From Trichostrongylus colubriformis (lineage: Eukaryota; Nematoda; Chromadorea; Rhabditida; Trichostrongylidae), in contig OZ022260.1 of the NCBI GenBank assembly GCA_963978905.1, forward strand, positions 41,228,259 to 41,292,258: DNA of 64,000 nt. Direction: 5' to 3'. The position numbers were made by a program, and so were the translations under genes. The notes under the pieces were generated by a model, which was given only the letters and a program-made list of their open reading frames with translations, made no database searches and was not told the origin of the DNA. Positions 31,977 through 43,303 of this stretch are shown piece after piece. The number at the start of each line of letters is the position of its first letter. Position 1 is the first letter of the stretch.

Positions 31977-33155
31977 GTCACTGCTTCACTCGGAGCTCTT
32001 TCGATGGGTGATTGTCTATATATTGTAGGGGTACTTTAATCAGATTGTTCTTCCTTATTTGTGCACACATTTTGATTTATTTTTTGACGTTTCACGTATA
32101 ATACATTGCATGATATGTTCTTCATGATAATCATTGCCACACTTTTGTAGTTTGTTTTTGACGGTTAATTGATTGACTCTGACGGTGATTTTCACCTTTC
32201 GTATCTATGTGCAGGGCTGACATTCAGAATGCTCACCTTCTCTTGGAAATATGGAGGGACCTATGTTGCCGTAATTAGGTGTCTAATGACCGTGTGCTGT
32301 GGGCGAGATTTTCCTCGTCCACCGGTCAGCTGTTTTCCTTTCATTTTCCTGTATAGGGATGACTTCTCTATAGATCATGCCGTAATTGAACTTTCCATTT
32401 TCTATGTATCAATTGAGGATATGATTTTTGCTCACTTATAACTTTCACATGATTGATTATCAGTTTAATTGCCTGATTGCAATGGGTTAATCTCATACTT
32501 TACGCTTTTCTAGGTTGATTACTCATTTAACTATCGCATCTTTCCAAATGACCAGATCTTTTTGTTTAGGTAACGTTTTTACCAATGTCTATTCGTGTTA
32601 AGTATTACCGCGAAGCCTTTCCACACAGGACTTGTTTTTCATCCTCGTCCCTTCGTACTTTCTGTAATTTTTGGTGATTTTGGTCTCATATACTCTTTTA
32701 CTACACATTGTTCACCACGTGTCTTTTGGCTATGATTGATGATAAAAGTGAGATTTCATTGATTTCTTCAGATTTTGAGAGGAGCTTCCTTATCGTTTCC
32801 TGGATGATGACCTCCCAGAACACCTTCGAAAATATGTTGATTCGGGCTTTTGCCTTATGGGACAGATGGAAACCACAACTATGATGTTTCACTGAGTTAT
32901 TGAATTCGAGCAAAATCGCGCAATTACCTCGCAAGGCATTCACTATAAGTCCTGCTCTTAGATCACTGTCAAAATTACTAAGTGTGCTCCTCAAGAGGTT
33001 CGCTTGGAGATCCTCTAACACTTGACCTTGTGTGTTTCTCTTCGAACTAAGGCGTACTCCTGTACTTGCTTTAGGCTTTTGATTTTGGTTAAATCGATTC
33101 TTACATGGATCTCCGGTAGTGCTCTAAAAAGCTATAGTAAGAGCTATAATTACCT
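31977..33155. other. 3' region of sup-17; possible alternative last exon
   Basis: A donor (AA|GTGAGTCA, GT at 31973-31974) overlaps the stop codon of exon 18, and an acceptor at 32214 (TATGTGCAG) would keep frame and add 21 codons to a stop at 32276-32278. No AATAAA was found close by. The rest to 33155 shows no gene. Confidence 0.4.
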
Positions 33156-33164
33156 ATTGTTTTC

Positions 33165-33404
33165 GGGTGTGTACTGATATGGCAGCGAATCGCGTGGCCG
33201 CGCGCGACGAGCGACGTGGCGGGTGTGAGTGCTAGTGGAAAGGCATGGCAGCCTTCAAGCGAGGCAGTGTGGCATGAGTGGAAGCGTATATGTGACGCAG
33301 CCACGCTCTGCCGGGCTCTCAGGAGCAATCGATTCGCAAGTCGTACTGGTGGCGCCGCGAGTGAAACGCCGCGAAGCGATTCACTGTCATATCTGCACAC
33401 ACCC
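33165..33404. mobile_element. 240-bp Mutator-like non-autonomous element
   Basis: Inverted ends GGGTGTGTACTGATATGGCA and GGGTGTGTGCAGATATGACA, flanked by the exact 9-bp direct repeat ATTGTTTTC (33156-33164 and 33405-33413). A 9-bp duplication is the hallmark of Mutator-like elements. The interior shares GTACTGGTGGCGCCGCGAGTG with 5190-5225. No protein encoded. Confidence 0.8.
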
Positions 33405-33413
33405 ATTGTTTTC

Positions 33414-35211
33414 TGCTCTCATGTGTGCCCTTCCCAAGTTGCTCACTCACTAGCGAAATCTCCCCTTCCCCCTTCCCCTCCCTGCCTTGGTCTTACAAAC
33501 TACTGAGTGAGCTGTTCAGCTCACTTACTGGGTTGTCCGTCATCCATTTACTGGAGTAGGGTTGCAGACGAGGGAGTTGAAGTCGTCTCGTAACTCCTTC
33601 AGTAATGCGTCGCTGCCGCGCTCGCAACTTCCATTGGTTGTGACTGTAATTCTTCGGCTGTTGCGAGTCACTTCGGCACTGTACAGTTCCTTGAATGAAA
33701 CTCGAAAAAAATTCGTGAGGTTAATGAGTTGTAAGGTGTATTTGCCAAACAAAGCAGCAGAAGTGGGCTACGTTTTTTTTCAAAACGGGGAAAGCCTCTT
33801 GCGAACATGTGGATTGCATTTGTTTCATGCGAGAGCCTGGTACCCGGTCCAATTATGGCGTTCAACTTGAAAAACAATAATAACAACAATCATAGTTGCA
33901 ATTAGGGTAGCTCATTTTCATAAGGGCCATGACAGCAACCAACGTAAAAACTATGCGATATCCATTTCATTTGATTAATTCTGAGTATCATATATCGGAC
34001 CACAGAGTCTTTTGTCTAAAAGAAAATATTGCATGACATGGTTCAGCGAATTACATCCGGACTGCGCCATGCATTCGGCTTCCACTCACTATCACAGTGT
34101 AAGTGGATGTTCATTTGCAATGGCTTGTGATAATTCAACAATGGATAGAAGTCCATTATTTATTCATCTTGATATGTAGCGGACCAGGAATAGAAAGGTC
34201 TAACTAAGCTGGGATCCATCATCTCCGCCCCCTCTCTATTTCAGTATCCTGGTCTCCCTGCTGCAGCTGAGCATCATTGAGCTTCTGAACATAACCGAAA
34301 AATGTGGGATGGAATGACATGCCCAAAACATGCCATAATCTTTCGAAGTCAAAAACATGGTGATTTATGGTCGGCTGCTGTGACTGAAGTATATAACTAG
34401 ATGGGTCTTCCAAATCCCTCAAGATCTATATCGTCTTCGTCTTTCTTCCGTGAACTTACTGCTTGCTTAGAATGAAAAATTCTCTTCTACGGGTGAAGCT
34501 CTGTAATGTATCTTGAAGTTTTGAATCAGCACAAGAAAATAAGTATCGTATAGATGGATATAGATCAAAGCAGAAAGTGACGGGGCATGCAACAATTCCT
34601 CAACAGACCAAGAAGGCTGTAATAATGAAAAAGGGTGAAGTCTTCGGCGAATCTCTTTCACATTGAGGAATAAGCCATGTTTTGTGATTCCGTTCAAAAT
34701 CCCAGTAATGTTTGAATGGGCATTCTTCTTAGTTAACGAGCTGCAGGTACTGACTAACTTCCTTGAATCAATCTATTTGCCGCTTGGTTCCCTAATGGTT
34801 GCGTAGTTCTCGATTGGGTATCTCGAAAAATTTCAAAGTGCTTCATTTCAAATGGTGCTTCTATGGTGAATAAGTTGAATTAGTTTCGGGTTCGAGCCCG
34901 GTTAGTCAGTTTTATCGCATCTCCTCTTCACACTTTGGACCCTCAGTCTGAGAAATTTCGCTGATCTCTACCTACCTCAACGATTACGACCTCCCCCTCC
35001 CCTCGTAGCGGACCAAATACGACCCTCCCTGTCGAGGATTAATCGACGGAAGCTCCACCCTGCTTGCTCTGCCCACCGAAAAAAAAAACCATAAGTCATG
35101 CGTCTGCGTCTGCATTCGCACCAACCTGTCTATTCTGCAGATCATGTCCATCAGAGATCAGTTCCTGAAGTCCGAGATCTGGGTTTCAGTTATGACTAAT
35201 AGCTTAACTTC
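33414..35211. other. Intergenic, no gene recognised
   Basis: A TTCGGGTTCGAGCCCGGTTAG motif at 34881 resembles a tRNA B box, but no cloverleaf can be drawn around it. 34978-35040 has a GACCTCCCCCTCCCC...ATACGACCCTCCCT block recurring near 58040-58075. Nothing else supportable. Confidence 0.4.
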
Positions 35212-35745
35212 TCTAGACATTACAAAACGGTGGTGGCCAAATGTACTCGCAGAATATTCAATTTATTTAAAACTCTTTCTAGTAAAGTCCCAATGCGTTG
35301 TTACGCTTATATAAGCTTTGTGTGCGTCCTCTTATGGAGCACAGCACTACGGTCTTTAACCCCTGTTCAAAAAAGGAATCTCAGGCTCTGGAATCTACAG
35401 AATAATTTTACTCGGAAGTTAATGCTAAGATATTAAGGGTTAAGATATTCCGATATACCCAACAGATTGGTCAGAAACACTGAATTTGGTCTACCAGTAT
35501 GACTTACTCATGGCTTTCAAAATTCTTGGACAGTTAGTAAAAATCGACTACCGTAACTTTTTCATTGTGTTGCCAACTAGCGTAAGAGGAGCGTCGATAA
35601 TTGTCACGACAAATACAGCAATCTCAGTACAGGTGAAAGTTTATTACAAACAGCGTTCGGCCAAGTTTTAACTCTTTGGTACGGAAAAGTGTGTACCCGG
35701 CGAAGTACACCAGTTTCAAACAACGTGTTGGCAATTTTATGTAAT
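35212..35745 (+). pseudogene. LINE reverse-transcriptase C-terminal fragment
   Basis: In plus-strand frames, 35230-35436 reads a thumb/C-terminal segment of a non-LTR reverse transcriptase (CTRRIFNLFKTLSSK, then RSLTPVQKRNLRLWNLQNNF, FTRKLMLRY; compare RCLFKVYVRPLLEW...VQRLFTKLVYFR in the LINE at 42.5-45.1 kb). It continues after frame changes with DLLMAFKILGQLVKIDYRNFF and VRGAS. Frameshifts and stops break it at least twice. The catalytic FADD region is absent, so this is a dead 3' fragment of a CR1/Jockey-like element. Confidence 0.6.
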
Positions 35746-37312
35746 TTGAATTCACAGTGTTTGTTATAGCTCTTGGTTTGCTTTCTTTATGTAATGTTCG
35801 AGTTGTTCTATGTGCCTGCACATGTCTACTGAATAAATGTATAAAACATTATCTCGTTGCCTCACTTCCAGTGCCTTTAAGCTGCTGCATAGGAGAAAAA
35901 TGCCATTGCACGTGGCACCAATATCCATAATGGAATTCTATTACATTTTCCATCACAAATGGAAATCGTCATCTTGTTCTTTATATTCTCGTCATAGCTT
36001 TCACACGGCTTTCTCTCTGTCTTCAACCTTATCTTCTACGGCGTGGTATCCTATCAAAGGGAAGCATTTCCTGGTGGATTAGCAGCTTTCTTGTGAAAAT
36101 GCTTGCGTGGGTGAACAGGGATACTGTAACATTGTGTTTCTGAAATTTTCTCCCAGGAACAGAACCTGATTCGAGCTGATCAGAGCTTTTACTTGGACGT
36201 TCACCGAGTTGCTAAAGAAATATCGCATAACTGCCTAATTCTTCTTCTAAGTTGTTACGTTCCTGTTCTTATGATTTTTTCACAAAAGTAAACCGATACG
36301 ATTCCTATGAAAAGCTGGACGGGATCATCTAAGCGATGATCAACGAATCTTGCTCAGATGCCGTCTTCCTCTCAGCTGCTGCAGCTGCTGAAGCATATTT
36401 TGGACGAACCAAGTGAAAGTGTCAAGATCTGGAGATCTGAAAATGAAGGGAAATACTCACCTGACTTTTTGAGCTTTTTTCAAATGATTCCATTACATTT
36501 CAAAGTCAGAGGATCAATTCCTGCTAGGACCATATGAACCCTTCCCCTTTTGTAGTTGAGTCATAATCTAGTTCGCTCTTGAGTGTTGACTGGATGTAGA
36601 GTGGTCATTGTGTTGACAGAATGCAGAATCAATTGGCTCCACGATTCTGATGACAGAGAAAAGCGAGGCGCGATCCGCAAGAGTTGATCATTTCTGTCTT
36701 TATTCAATGTATCGCGGATTTGCTGATTTATTTCCTTTCTGTTGTTCAACTTGTGTCTGGTGTTCTTATGGAGACAATAAAATGTCATTAAGTTGGCCAT
36801 CAATTTACACTGACACTGTCCCAGAATCGAACCGCTACAGGACAAGGACAATCGTCGATAACGTTGTACTAGCCATGTACATTTTATAATGCACAAATAA
36901 TCAAGTATTGTGGTAATGCTATATAGTGACAGAAATGGTTGATGATAAGGTTAAGCCATGAAGCAAATTTTATGACACATTCCTTGAAATAAATTACCGC
37001 CAGTATTCCTTTGAACTCATAAAATATCTCACTTTTGAAGGCTGAAACTCATAAAATTTATTTTCAAAAAGTTTAATACTTCCCTATTGACTCATGCCGA
37101 AAGGCCTTGTCATATGACGCTTTGTGCAAGTGGGCGCATGAATTCATGGATCGGCTATGAATGGAACCCACAATCAGAACGAATTCTTTGCTTTTTGATA
37201 TGAGAAGGGATTTTGAATAGGCAGCTGTTTTAATTCTTTGGCCACCATGACAATATGATCTTCGGAATCACTTTCTCCTGAAAATCGTCTGCTTTCCAAA
37301 TGCTTCTTCTTT
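35746..37312. other. Intergenic, no gene recognised
   Basis: Short open frames on both strands; none resembles a known protein. No clear element ends. Confidence 0.4.
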
Positions 37313-37398
37313 AATATTTCTTATTATATTTGTTATTATTATTTATTATTATAATATTATTATAATAAAATTATTACATTATTATTTCATTACTTTGT
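37313..37398. repeat. (TTATTA)-rich low-complexity tract
   Basis: Imperfect TTATTA/ATTATT repeats over about 85 bp. Confidence 0.8.
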
Positions 37399-37467
37399 CA
37401 TTGTTATTGCTATTCCCTAGGAAATTTGGTACTTAACTAGTTTCTAATGAAGGTATGAATAGGACAC

Positions 37468-37660
37468 GGGTCAATTGGAGTTGGGACCCTTTTCCTCTCT
37501 AGGCTTAGGTTAAAGCATGAGACAGTCGGATGCTTTTCATGTAGGAGGAGAGGATATGAATTTTAGCCTAAGCCTAGGGAGGGAGGGAACTTCGACGTTC
37601 GTGAAAAGTTGCGTTTCCCCCCTTTTTAATTCACCCTAGGACATATTAACGACGCTAAGG
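37468..37660. repeat. GGGTCAATT-family MITE, diverged copy
   Basis: GGGTCAATTGGAGT on the left, TAGCCTAAGCCTAGGGAGGG, ACTTCGACGTTCGTGAAAAG and TTGCGTTTCCCCCC inside match 45481-45704. The right terminus is worn. Confidence 0.6.
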
Positions 37661-38562
37661 TAAGATTAAGCAAAGGCGGCATTAGGTTTGAATGCTCTTG
37701 ATCGTTGGAACGATGGATCACTCTCCTTGATCAATCTGATCAATGTCATTCCAGATTAGAATTTTGCTTTGTGCGTTTAGTGAATTCTCAGTCGTCATAG
37801 CACCGGCCTTACGCTATGGTTAGTGGTTTTCAATGTATTCACTTCCTTTAATATCTTCTCCTAGTTGTGATTTATTCAGAATACAATCCCATCAGTAAGA
37901 TACCTCTTCTCGAAATTTTTTTCAAGGTTTTGGGACAATAATCTCGGCGAAGAGACGGCAGCAGAAGCTCTTCTCGCTTTACAGATTAAAGGGAGGGATC
38001 GCTGGCCGGTAGGTAGTTTAAAAATCATTTTAGAGTTCGATGCTGCATGAACTTCTGATTCTGTTGCGCTGGAGGAGAGAGGGAGGTGACCTTCATCTGC
38101 TCTTCTCATTGTGCTCAGATATTGGTTCCAACGTATCCCTTCCCCCTCTCCCAGATCCACATAGTTCAAGGAAGTGGGCACGATTCTGAATTGGTGGCTC
38201 TTGCAAAGTACATGGAAGTCTGAATGGTTGGGCAGAGAAGGAAGCAGGAAAAACAGGCCTAAATTCACGAAGAGAGGGGCTCGCTTGTGCTTTAGTTGGT
38301 GGACGAGTTCGCACGAGAGCGGTCACTGTCGAGCTCCAGGCGGTACTCTGTCGCAACATGTACTATAACCGCATCGCGCCAGGTGCGTCCGTTCGACGCA
38401 TATCTTAAGGGCCTGAGACGGTCCCTCTTGAAACTCCTTCCGTCACGAAGACCTCAGCGTTCTGCATAGCAGTATGATGGACCGCTCTGATGGACATCCA
38501 GCTTACCTTCCGCGCTATTCGCACTTGCGCTAGTACAACATCCACTGGAGCGCTAGTACAAC
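37661..38562. other. Intergenic, no gene recognised
   Basis: A 130-codon minus-strand frame at 38268-37876 has no family resemblance and is overlapped by open frames in two other phases. I do not call it a gene. Confidence 0.35.
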
Positions 38563-38569
38563 ATCCACT

Positions 38570-38812
38570 GGGGTGGGGTCCACGAGGTCGAATTTCCGCT
38601 TCGCGGCGTTTCACTCGCGGCGCCCCCGTACGACTCGCCGTATCGATTGCCCTTGATCGCCCGGCTGAGCGTGACTGCGTCATGTCTGCGCTTTCCACTC
38701 ATGCCACACTGCCTCGCTTGAAGTCTGCCATGCCCTGCCACTGGCACTCGCACCCGCCGTGCCGCTCATCGCGCGCGGCCGCGCGGAAATTCGACCTCGT
38801 GGACCCCACCCC
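38570..38812. mobile_element. hAT-like MITE
   Basis: Inverted ends GGGTGGGGTCCACGAGGTCG, with matching continuing about 32 bp (to TTCCGC). Flanked by direct repeats CATCCACT, 7-8 bp depending on where the terminal G/C is placed. An 8-bp duplication fits hAT. GC-rich interior, non-coding. A third CATCCACT lies at 38539, so the left flank is itself repetitive. Confidence 0.6.
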
Positions 38813-38820
38813 ATCCACTG

Positions 38821-39605
38821 CCTTTACCGGAACAGAGGTCTCACTACTGTTTTTTGAGTACAATTGAGCGAACAGTAGACTGCCCCTCCCCAACGGAGGA
38901 ATTTCCCTTGACATCGCGTTTATCGAAAATTCGATAGAAATTATGTATATGACTGAACTGTAGGTGCTCTTGATTAGCCGTTGTATCTCAAATTGAATCG
39001 AATCAGATTTATCGTATCGCATGTTCAACGAGTTGAAAATGGAGGTATTTATTGACAGAAACACAACAGCCAACCATCCTACGATGAGTTTTAGGAAAAT
39101 ACTTTCGGAAAAAGGAGGTCGCTTTAAAATGCTCAAGAACTCATACCCACCTTGCCAAATCAGATTTCGAGGAGATGCATCAAACCAGCAGTGGTTCGGA
39201 TTCTCTCGAGCCGTACGTTTTAGTGTGAGTATTAATAGTGATAAAGTATGAAAATAGTTCCTCTACTATATTTTTGCCACTATCAAGTTTTGAATTACGC
39301 CCTGTCATGAATCAGATGGTAGAGCAGGCGGCGCATGCTTCCGACTCCTCTCACTTTTATCTATGCGAACCTACTAACATACGTAGCAACTTTCATGTAC
39401 AAATTGGCTGCGCCTTAATCACATCTGAAGCTCGTTCTCAGTGCGGATAACCATCAACGACTTCAAAGTCGAACTCTCTACAAAGTTTTTGACAGGAGTG
39501 CATATGCCACGCGGGGTTCGTACCACAAAGTTGAGTAATTAGATTTCATCTTTGATTACGAAACATATCCGATAGAAGGAGAAACGGAACGGTCTGCTCT
39601 TCTCT
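38821..39605. other. Intergenic, no gene recognised
   Basis: No coding signal or element ends seen. Confidence 0.4.
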
Positions 39606-39614
39606 GGCCTCCTC

Positions 39615-39968
39615 GGGTGTGTACACTTACGACAAATTTTCGCTTTGTGATGTCGCACTCGCGACACCATCAGCACAACTTGCCGCAGTCAGTCGGAATT
39701 CCGCTCAGGACGTAACGGTCTGGTACCATAGAATTCAAGAAATAGCTGTTTATCTCATCATCATTTATGAAGCCGTAACTTTTGTGTCTCAAAAGAAGAA
39801 ATAGTGACATTGAAAGTAAAAGAAACCATAGCATTACATGATAACAATCCTAGTTAGGAAATGATTAACTCGAGCGTAAAACTCCAAAGGGAGTGTTACA
39901 ATGTGCGCAATCACACGCGTAGAAATCGCGCGCGGCTGCGCGAAATCTTGTCATAAGTGTACACACCC
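39615..39968. mobile_element. 354-bp GGGTGTG-family Mutator-like element
   Basis: Inverted ends GGGTGTGTACACTTACGACA and GGGTGTGTACACTTATGACA. The flanks GGCCTCCTC (39606-39614) and GGTCTTCTC (39969-39977) differ only by two C/T changes, as expected for an older 9-bp duplication. Non-coding. Confidence 0.7.
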
Positions 39969-39977
39969 GGTCTTCTC

Positions 39978-42548
39978 CTATACGGTTCCTCTGGGCGGAG
40001 CCAACCCTATACTTTCACTCATTACCAAGATCAGCCAACTGACAATTATTCCACAGCTTACAAGACTTATCATCAATACTATTCTTAGAAACCTAGGCTT
40101 CGGAATAATGAAGACGATTCCCGAGAAATAGAGAAAATCCTAGAATTCTCTGTAGTTCTACTCACTCTGCACTCCCTCTGAAGAGATGCTCTCATTTTGC
40201 GAATTCTAATCAAATGGAGAAGAAATTCAAGAAAGTCGTTGACGACGAGCTTTGCTAGGAATTCTCAGCACTTGCTGTGGCCCTTCTCCGACTACGCTTT
40301 GACGCCCGTTTTCGGAAGTGCTTGTTGTTCGCATTCTTCAAGCAATTACGAGAGCTGGGACGACGGGCGGAGTGTCTTTGTCCGCTTATCACGCTCCACA
40401 AAACTCTTAATGTTCCTGTTCCGCCTTGCCATTTCCTTCCGATTTCTGATCATTTATGAGCCTTGGACCTTTGATGTCTAGAGTCCCCAATAAGGTTACT
40501 GTCTAGAGTCCCCAATAAGGTTATTGAGGGTTTCGAAGCTCAACTTAAGTTCAGCTGCGCTCTTCGATTCTTCTCGTAAAAGTCTGGTTGAATAAGCTAT
40601 CTGAAATCTATCTTGGATCTTCTGGAGATTGAAGGTATCTTGGATTTTAGGAAGCGATTTATCAGAAATAGTGAGAAGAGTGATTCTAGCTAACCAGTAG
40701 CTTCTCAACACATGTCAGTAAAAAGGCTGATGTGACAAATATTTTCAAATTAATGTCGGGAGGTTTATGGCTGTAAAGAAAGGGATGCTATATAAATCGG
40801 GGGGGGGGGGGGACGGGGGAGGGGTGGGAAAGGCAAGAGCTTGGCGACATATGTGTGTTATTATCAAGGCCTTTGAAAGGGAGCTTGGTATAATTAGAGT
40901 ATGCAACAATTTTCTCCTATTGAATGAGACAGTTTTGCCCTAAGTCGGAAAAGATCCATTCACGCCTCCCTCTGCCGAGTTGTTGTGCCCATATTCTTAC
41001 GGCTTTTTTTAGATAGAAGAGGGCCTCTCGCTCCGCGACACCCATAGCATTGCTAATAATTTGATGTGATAGGAGAAGCTTTCCTGAGGAAGTTGCATCA
41101 ATTTTGCCTTCATAATGGCTACCTCTTTTCAATTTGCAATTCTGAAGATTGATGGTCAAGAGCTAAGGGATCGAAAGCGACTTTGTAATAGCTAACAACG
41201 AAGGCAAGCTCCTTTTGATCCTACTGGGTGGAACCTATCCAGTCTTGGGACGATCCCTCTTGTTCTTCCTTTCATTTTCAATCTCAAGCTGTCATCCAAT
41301 TCCAATTACTCGTTCAGATATTGCACTGAAGTCGAGCATGAGCTCAAAGACCGACGCAGCGTTGCTATGTTTGCTGCGGTCATTTACTTCTAACTGTATG
41401 CGTCAATTATTTTTAATGGCATATTTATTCAATGTTTATGTTTGTTGTGACCATTACTATCGCATAAGACACCAGTATCATAGTGGGACCAGTCAGGTAA
41501 TCTGAAACCAGTCAATAACCACAAACATCGAGATGTAGGTTTGTATTCTGTTGCATTGCATTTGAAACAGGTGGAATCTTTTTCACTTCTATGCTGTTCA
41601 ATCCACTGAAAGTGAGTGATGTTGATCCTCATTCAATGAATCATCGACGGTATCAAATTTGAAGTGGATCACGGACATGCCCAAGGGCCTTGTGTGGACC
41701 TGCACTGAGGCCCAATGCTTGACGACTCATCAATTAGCGAAGTGACACATTCATTGAAGCGAGGTTTTGAAGCAGTCAACGCATATCGACAACCAGACAA
41801 CAGTGGTACAAGGCAAATGCAGAGAGTTCGACTGTTCGTCTCGTCCTTGTCTTCGACCTCGCATCGGCTCATTGTCTTGTCAGGTGCCTATGTTCGTGAT
41901 CGTCGTTGGCCTCGTCGTCCCCCTTGTGCTTGTCCTCGATTTTCTGAACGACACTTTTAAAGTATTGCTTATCTGATAGCATAACTAGAAATCCATTGCT
42001 GTTGAACGGCAAAAAGCGCCTCGTGGGAGTTTGTCACTGACCTCGTCTCCAACTCGCAATAGTTGAATCATCATGACCAAAGGTCATGACAGGCCTATTT
42101 GTTGTGCAGTAAGTACGCCATGAACATGGTTGAGATATTTATTTATTTATTTATTTGCAAATACATCACAAGGATGTGTCACAGGAAAAAGAAAAATTTG
42201 AAACGAAACACACTGGATTTATGCACAGCACTAATTGATTCATTTGCAACACGGGTGCCATTGGTGGCTCCACATCCAGAATGAGCAAAAACATGTACAC
42301 ACTCAGATAATCACTTGCACCTCAATCCACTACAGTCAGTTGTTAAAAAAAAAGTTCGGCAACCGCATAGCGGTCGGGTAGTGGCGAGGCAGTGTCCGGA
42401 AGCTGAGCTGCTCAATCAGAAGCTTCATTGCCATATAGCATCCCAATACCAAAATTCACGAGCTGTGCAAATAAATCTAGTGAGTCAATCGACATCATCA
42501 ACTATCTATCTAGCTTTCATTCTTGCGTATTCATAGCTGTCGTTCGAA
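39978..42548. other. 2.6-kb intergenic region, no gene recognised
   Basis: Contains a 24-bp tandem duplication (CTAGAGTCCCCAATAAGGTTA at 40478-40521), a run of 14 G at 40799-40812, and short open frames without resemblance to known families. 42132-42155 is a TTTA microsatellite. Confidence 0.4.
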
Positions 42549-43298
42549 TTATAAACATAAAATTTGTTGTAATGCTGGATCCTTCAGTATAGCCTTCAAG
42601 CTTGTCTTTTTACCGAAAAAGTTTCCTGGAAGCATCTGCAGTAATTTGACGCAGCGGTGGAAAAAGGAATTCGAAAAGCTTGCATCTCTCGAGACAGGTA
42701 TATAGTAGTCAAATCTGGAAGTTCTACCCCGACAAGCTCTAAATACACCATATTTAGAAAGACGGATTTTCCTTTCAAATCTCCAAATTTTACTCAACAG
42801 GTTAATATCGTACCCAACTCGTCTCATTTTCAAGCATTCCAAACCCAGGTTTTTCAAACGAGTATCATATGCAGGTAGGTGATCAGGTCTTGTGCGGTTG
42901 CATCGGAAATAAACTAGCTTAGTGAACAACCGCTGGACGTACTCGAGACTGTCAATGTCTTTTTTCTTATACGGACTCCACACAGCTGAATTCCATTCTA
43001 GAAGGGGACGCACATAAACCTTGAATAACCGTGATAACAGCAATGGATTTCTCAAGCGGAAGGTTCGTAGTAAACGGAACATCGCAACCCGAGCAGCATC
43101 AGTGACTTTAGAAATATGGTATTCGAATGAGAGGCTTTGATCGATAACGATCCCCAAGTCTTTGATTCTCGAAACTGCACATATGGGAGCATGAGGTCTG
43201 AGAAAGTACTGCGCCTTGGGATTGTTTCTGCCTAAATGAAGGACGCATGTTTTGCTCAAGGATATTTTCAACTGCCATTGATCTAAATAGTGGACCAA
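42549..43298 (-). pseudogene. LINE reverse-transcriptase C-terminal region
   Basis: 250 codons in a different frame from the upstream part. It holds LKISLSKTCVLHLGRNNP (the post-catalytic K-x-x-hLG motif), IKDLGIVIDQSLSF, the RLFKVYVRPLLEWNSAVWSP thumb motif and VQRLFTKLVYFRC. It would be one protein with 43304-45079 but for a length change in the A run at 43343-43354. There is no start codon at the true junction, so this part is not independently translated. Confidence 0.8.
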
Positions 43299-43303
43299 AT
43301 TCG

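Noticed and set aside
32701..33021. 106-codon minus-strand frame near the sup-17 3' end
   Set aside because: No acceptor/donor context or family resemblance; AT-rich DNA gives such frames by chance.
34881..34901. tRNA gene suggested by a GGTTCGAGCCC box
   Set aside because: No A box, acceptor stem or anticodon arm could be paired around it.
37876..38359. 130-codon minus-strand gene candidate
   Set aside because: Three overlapping phases are open, composition is not protein-like and no family match is known to me.
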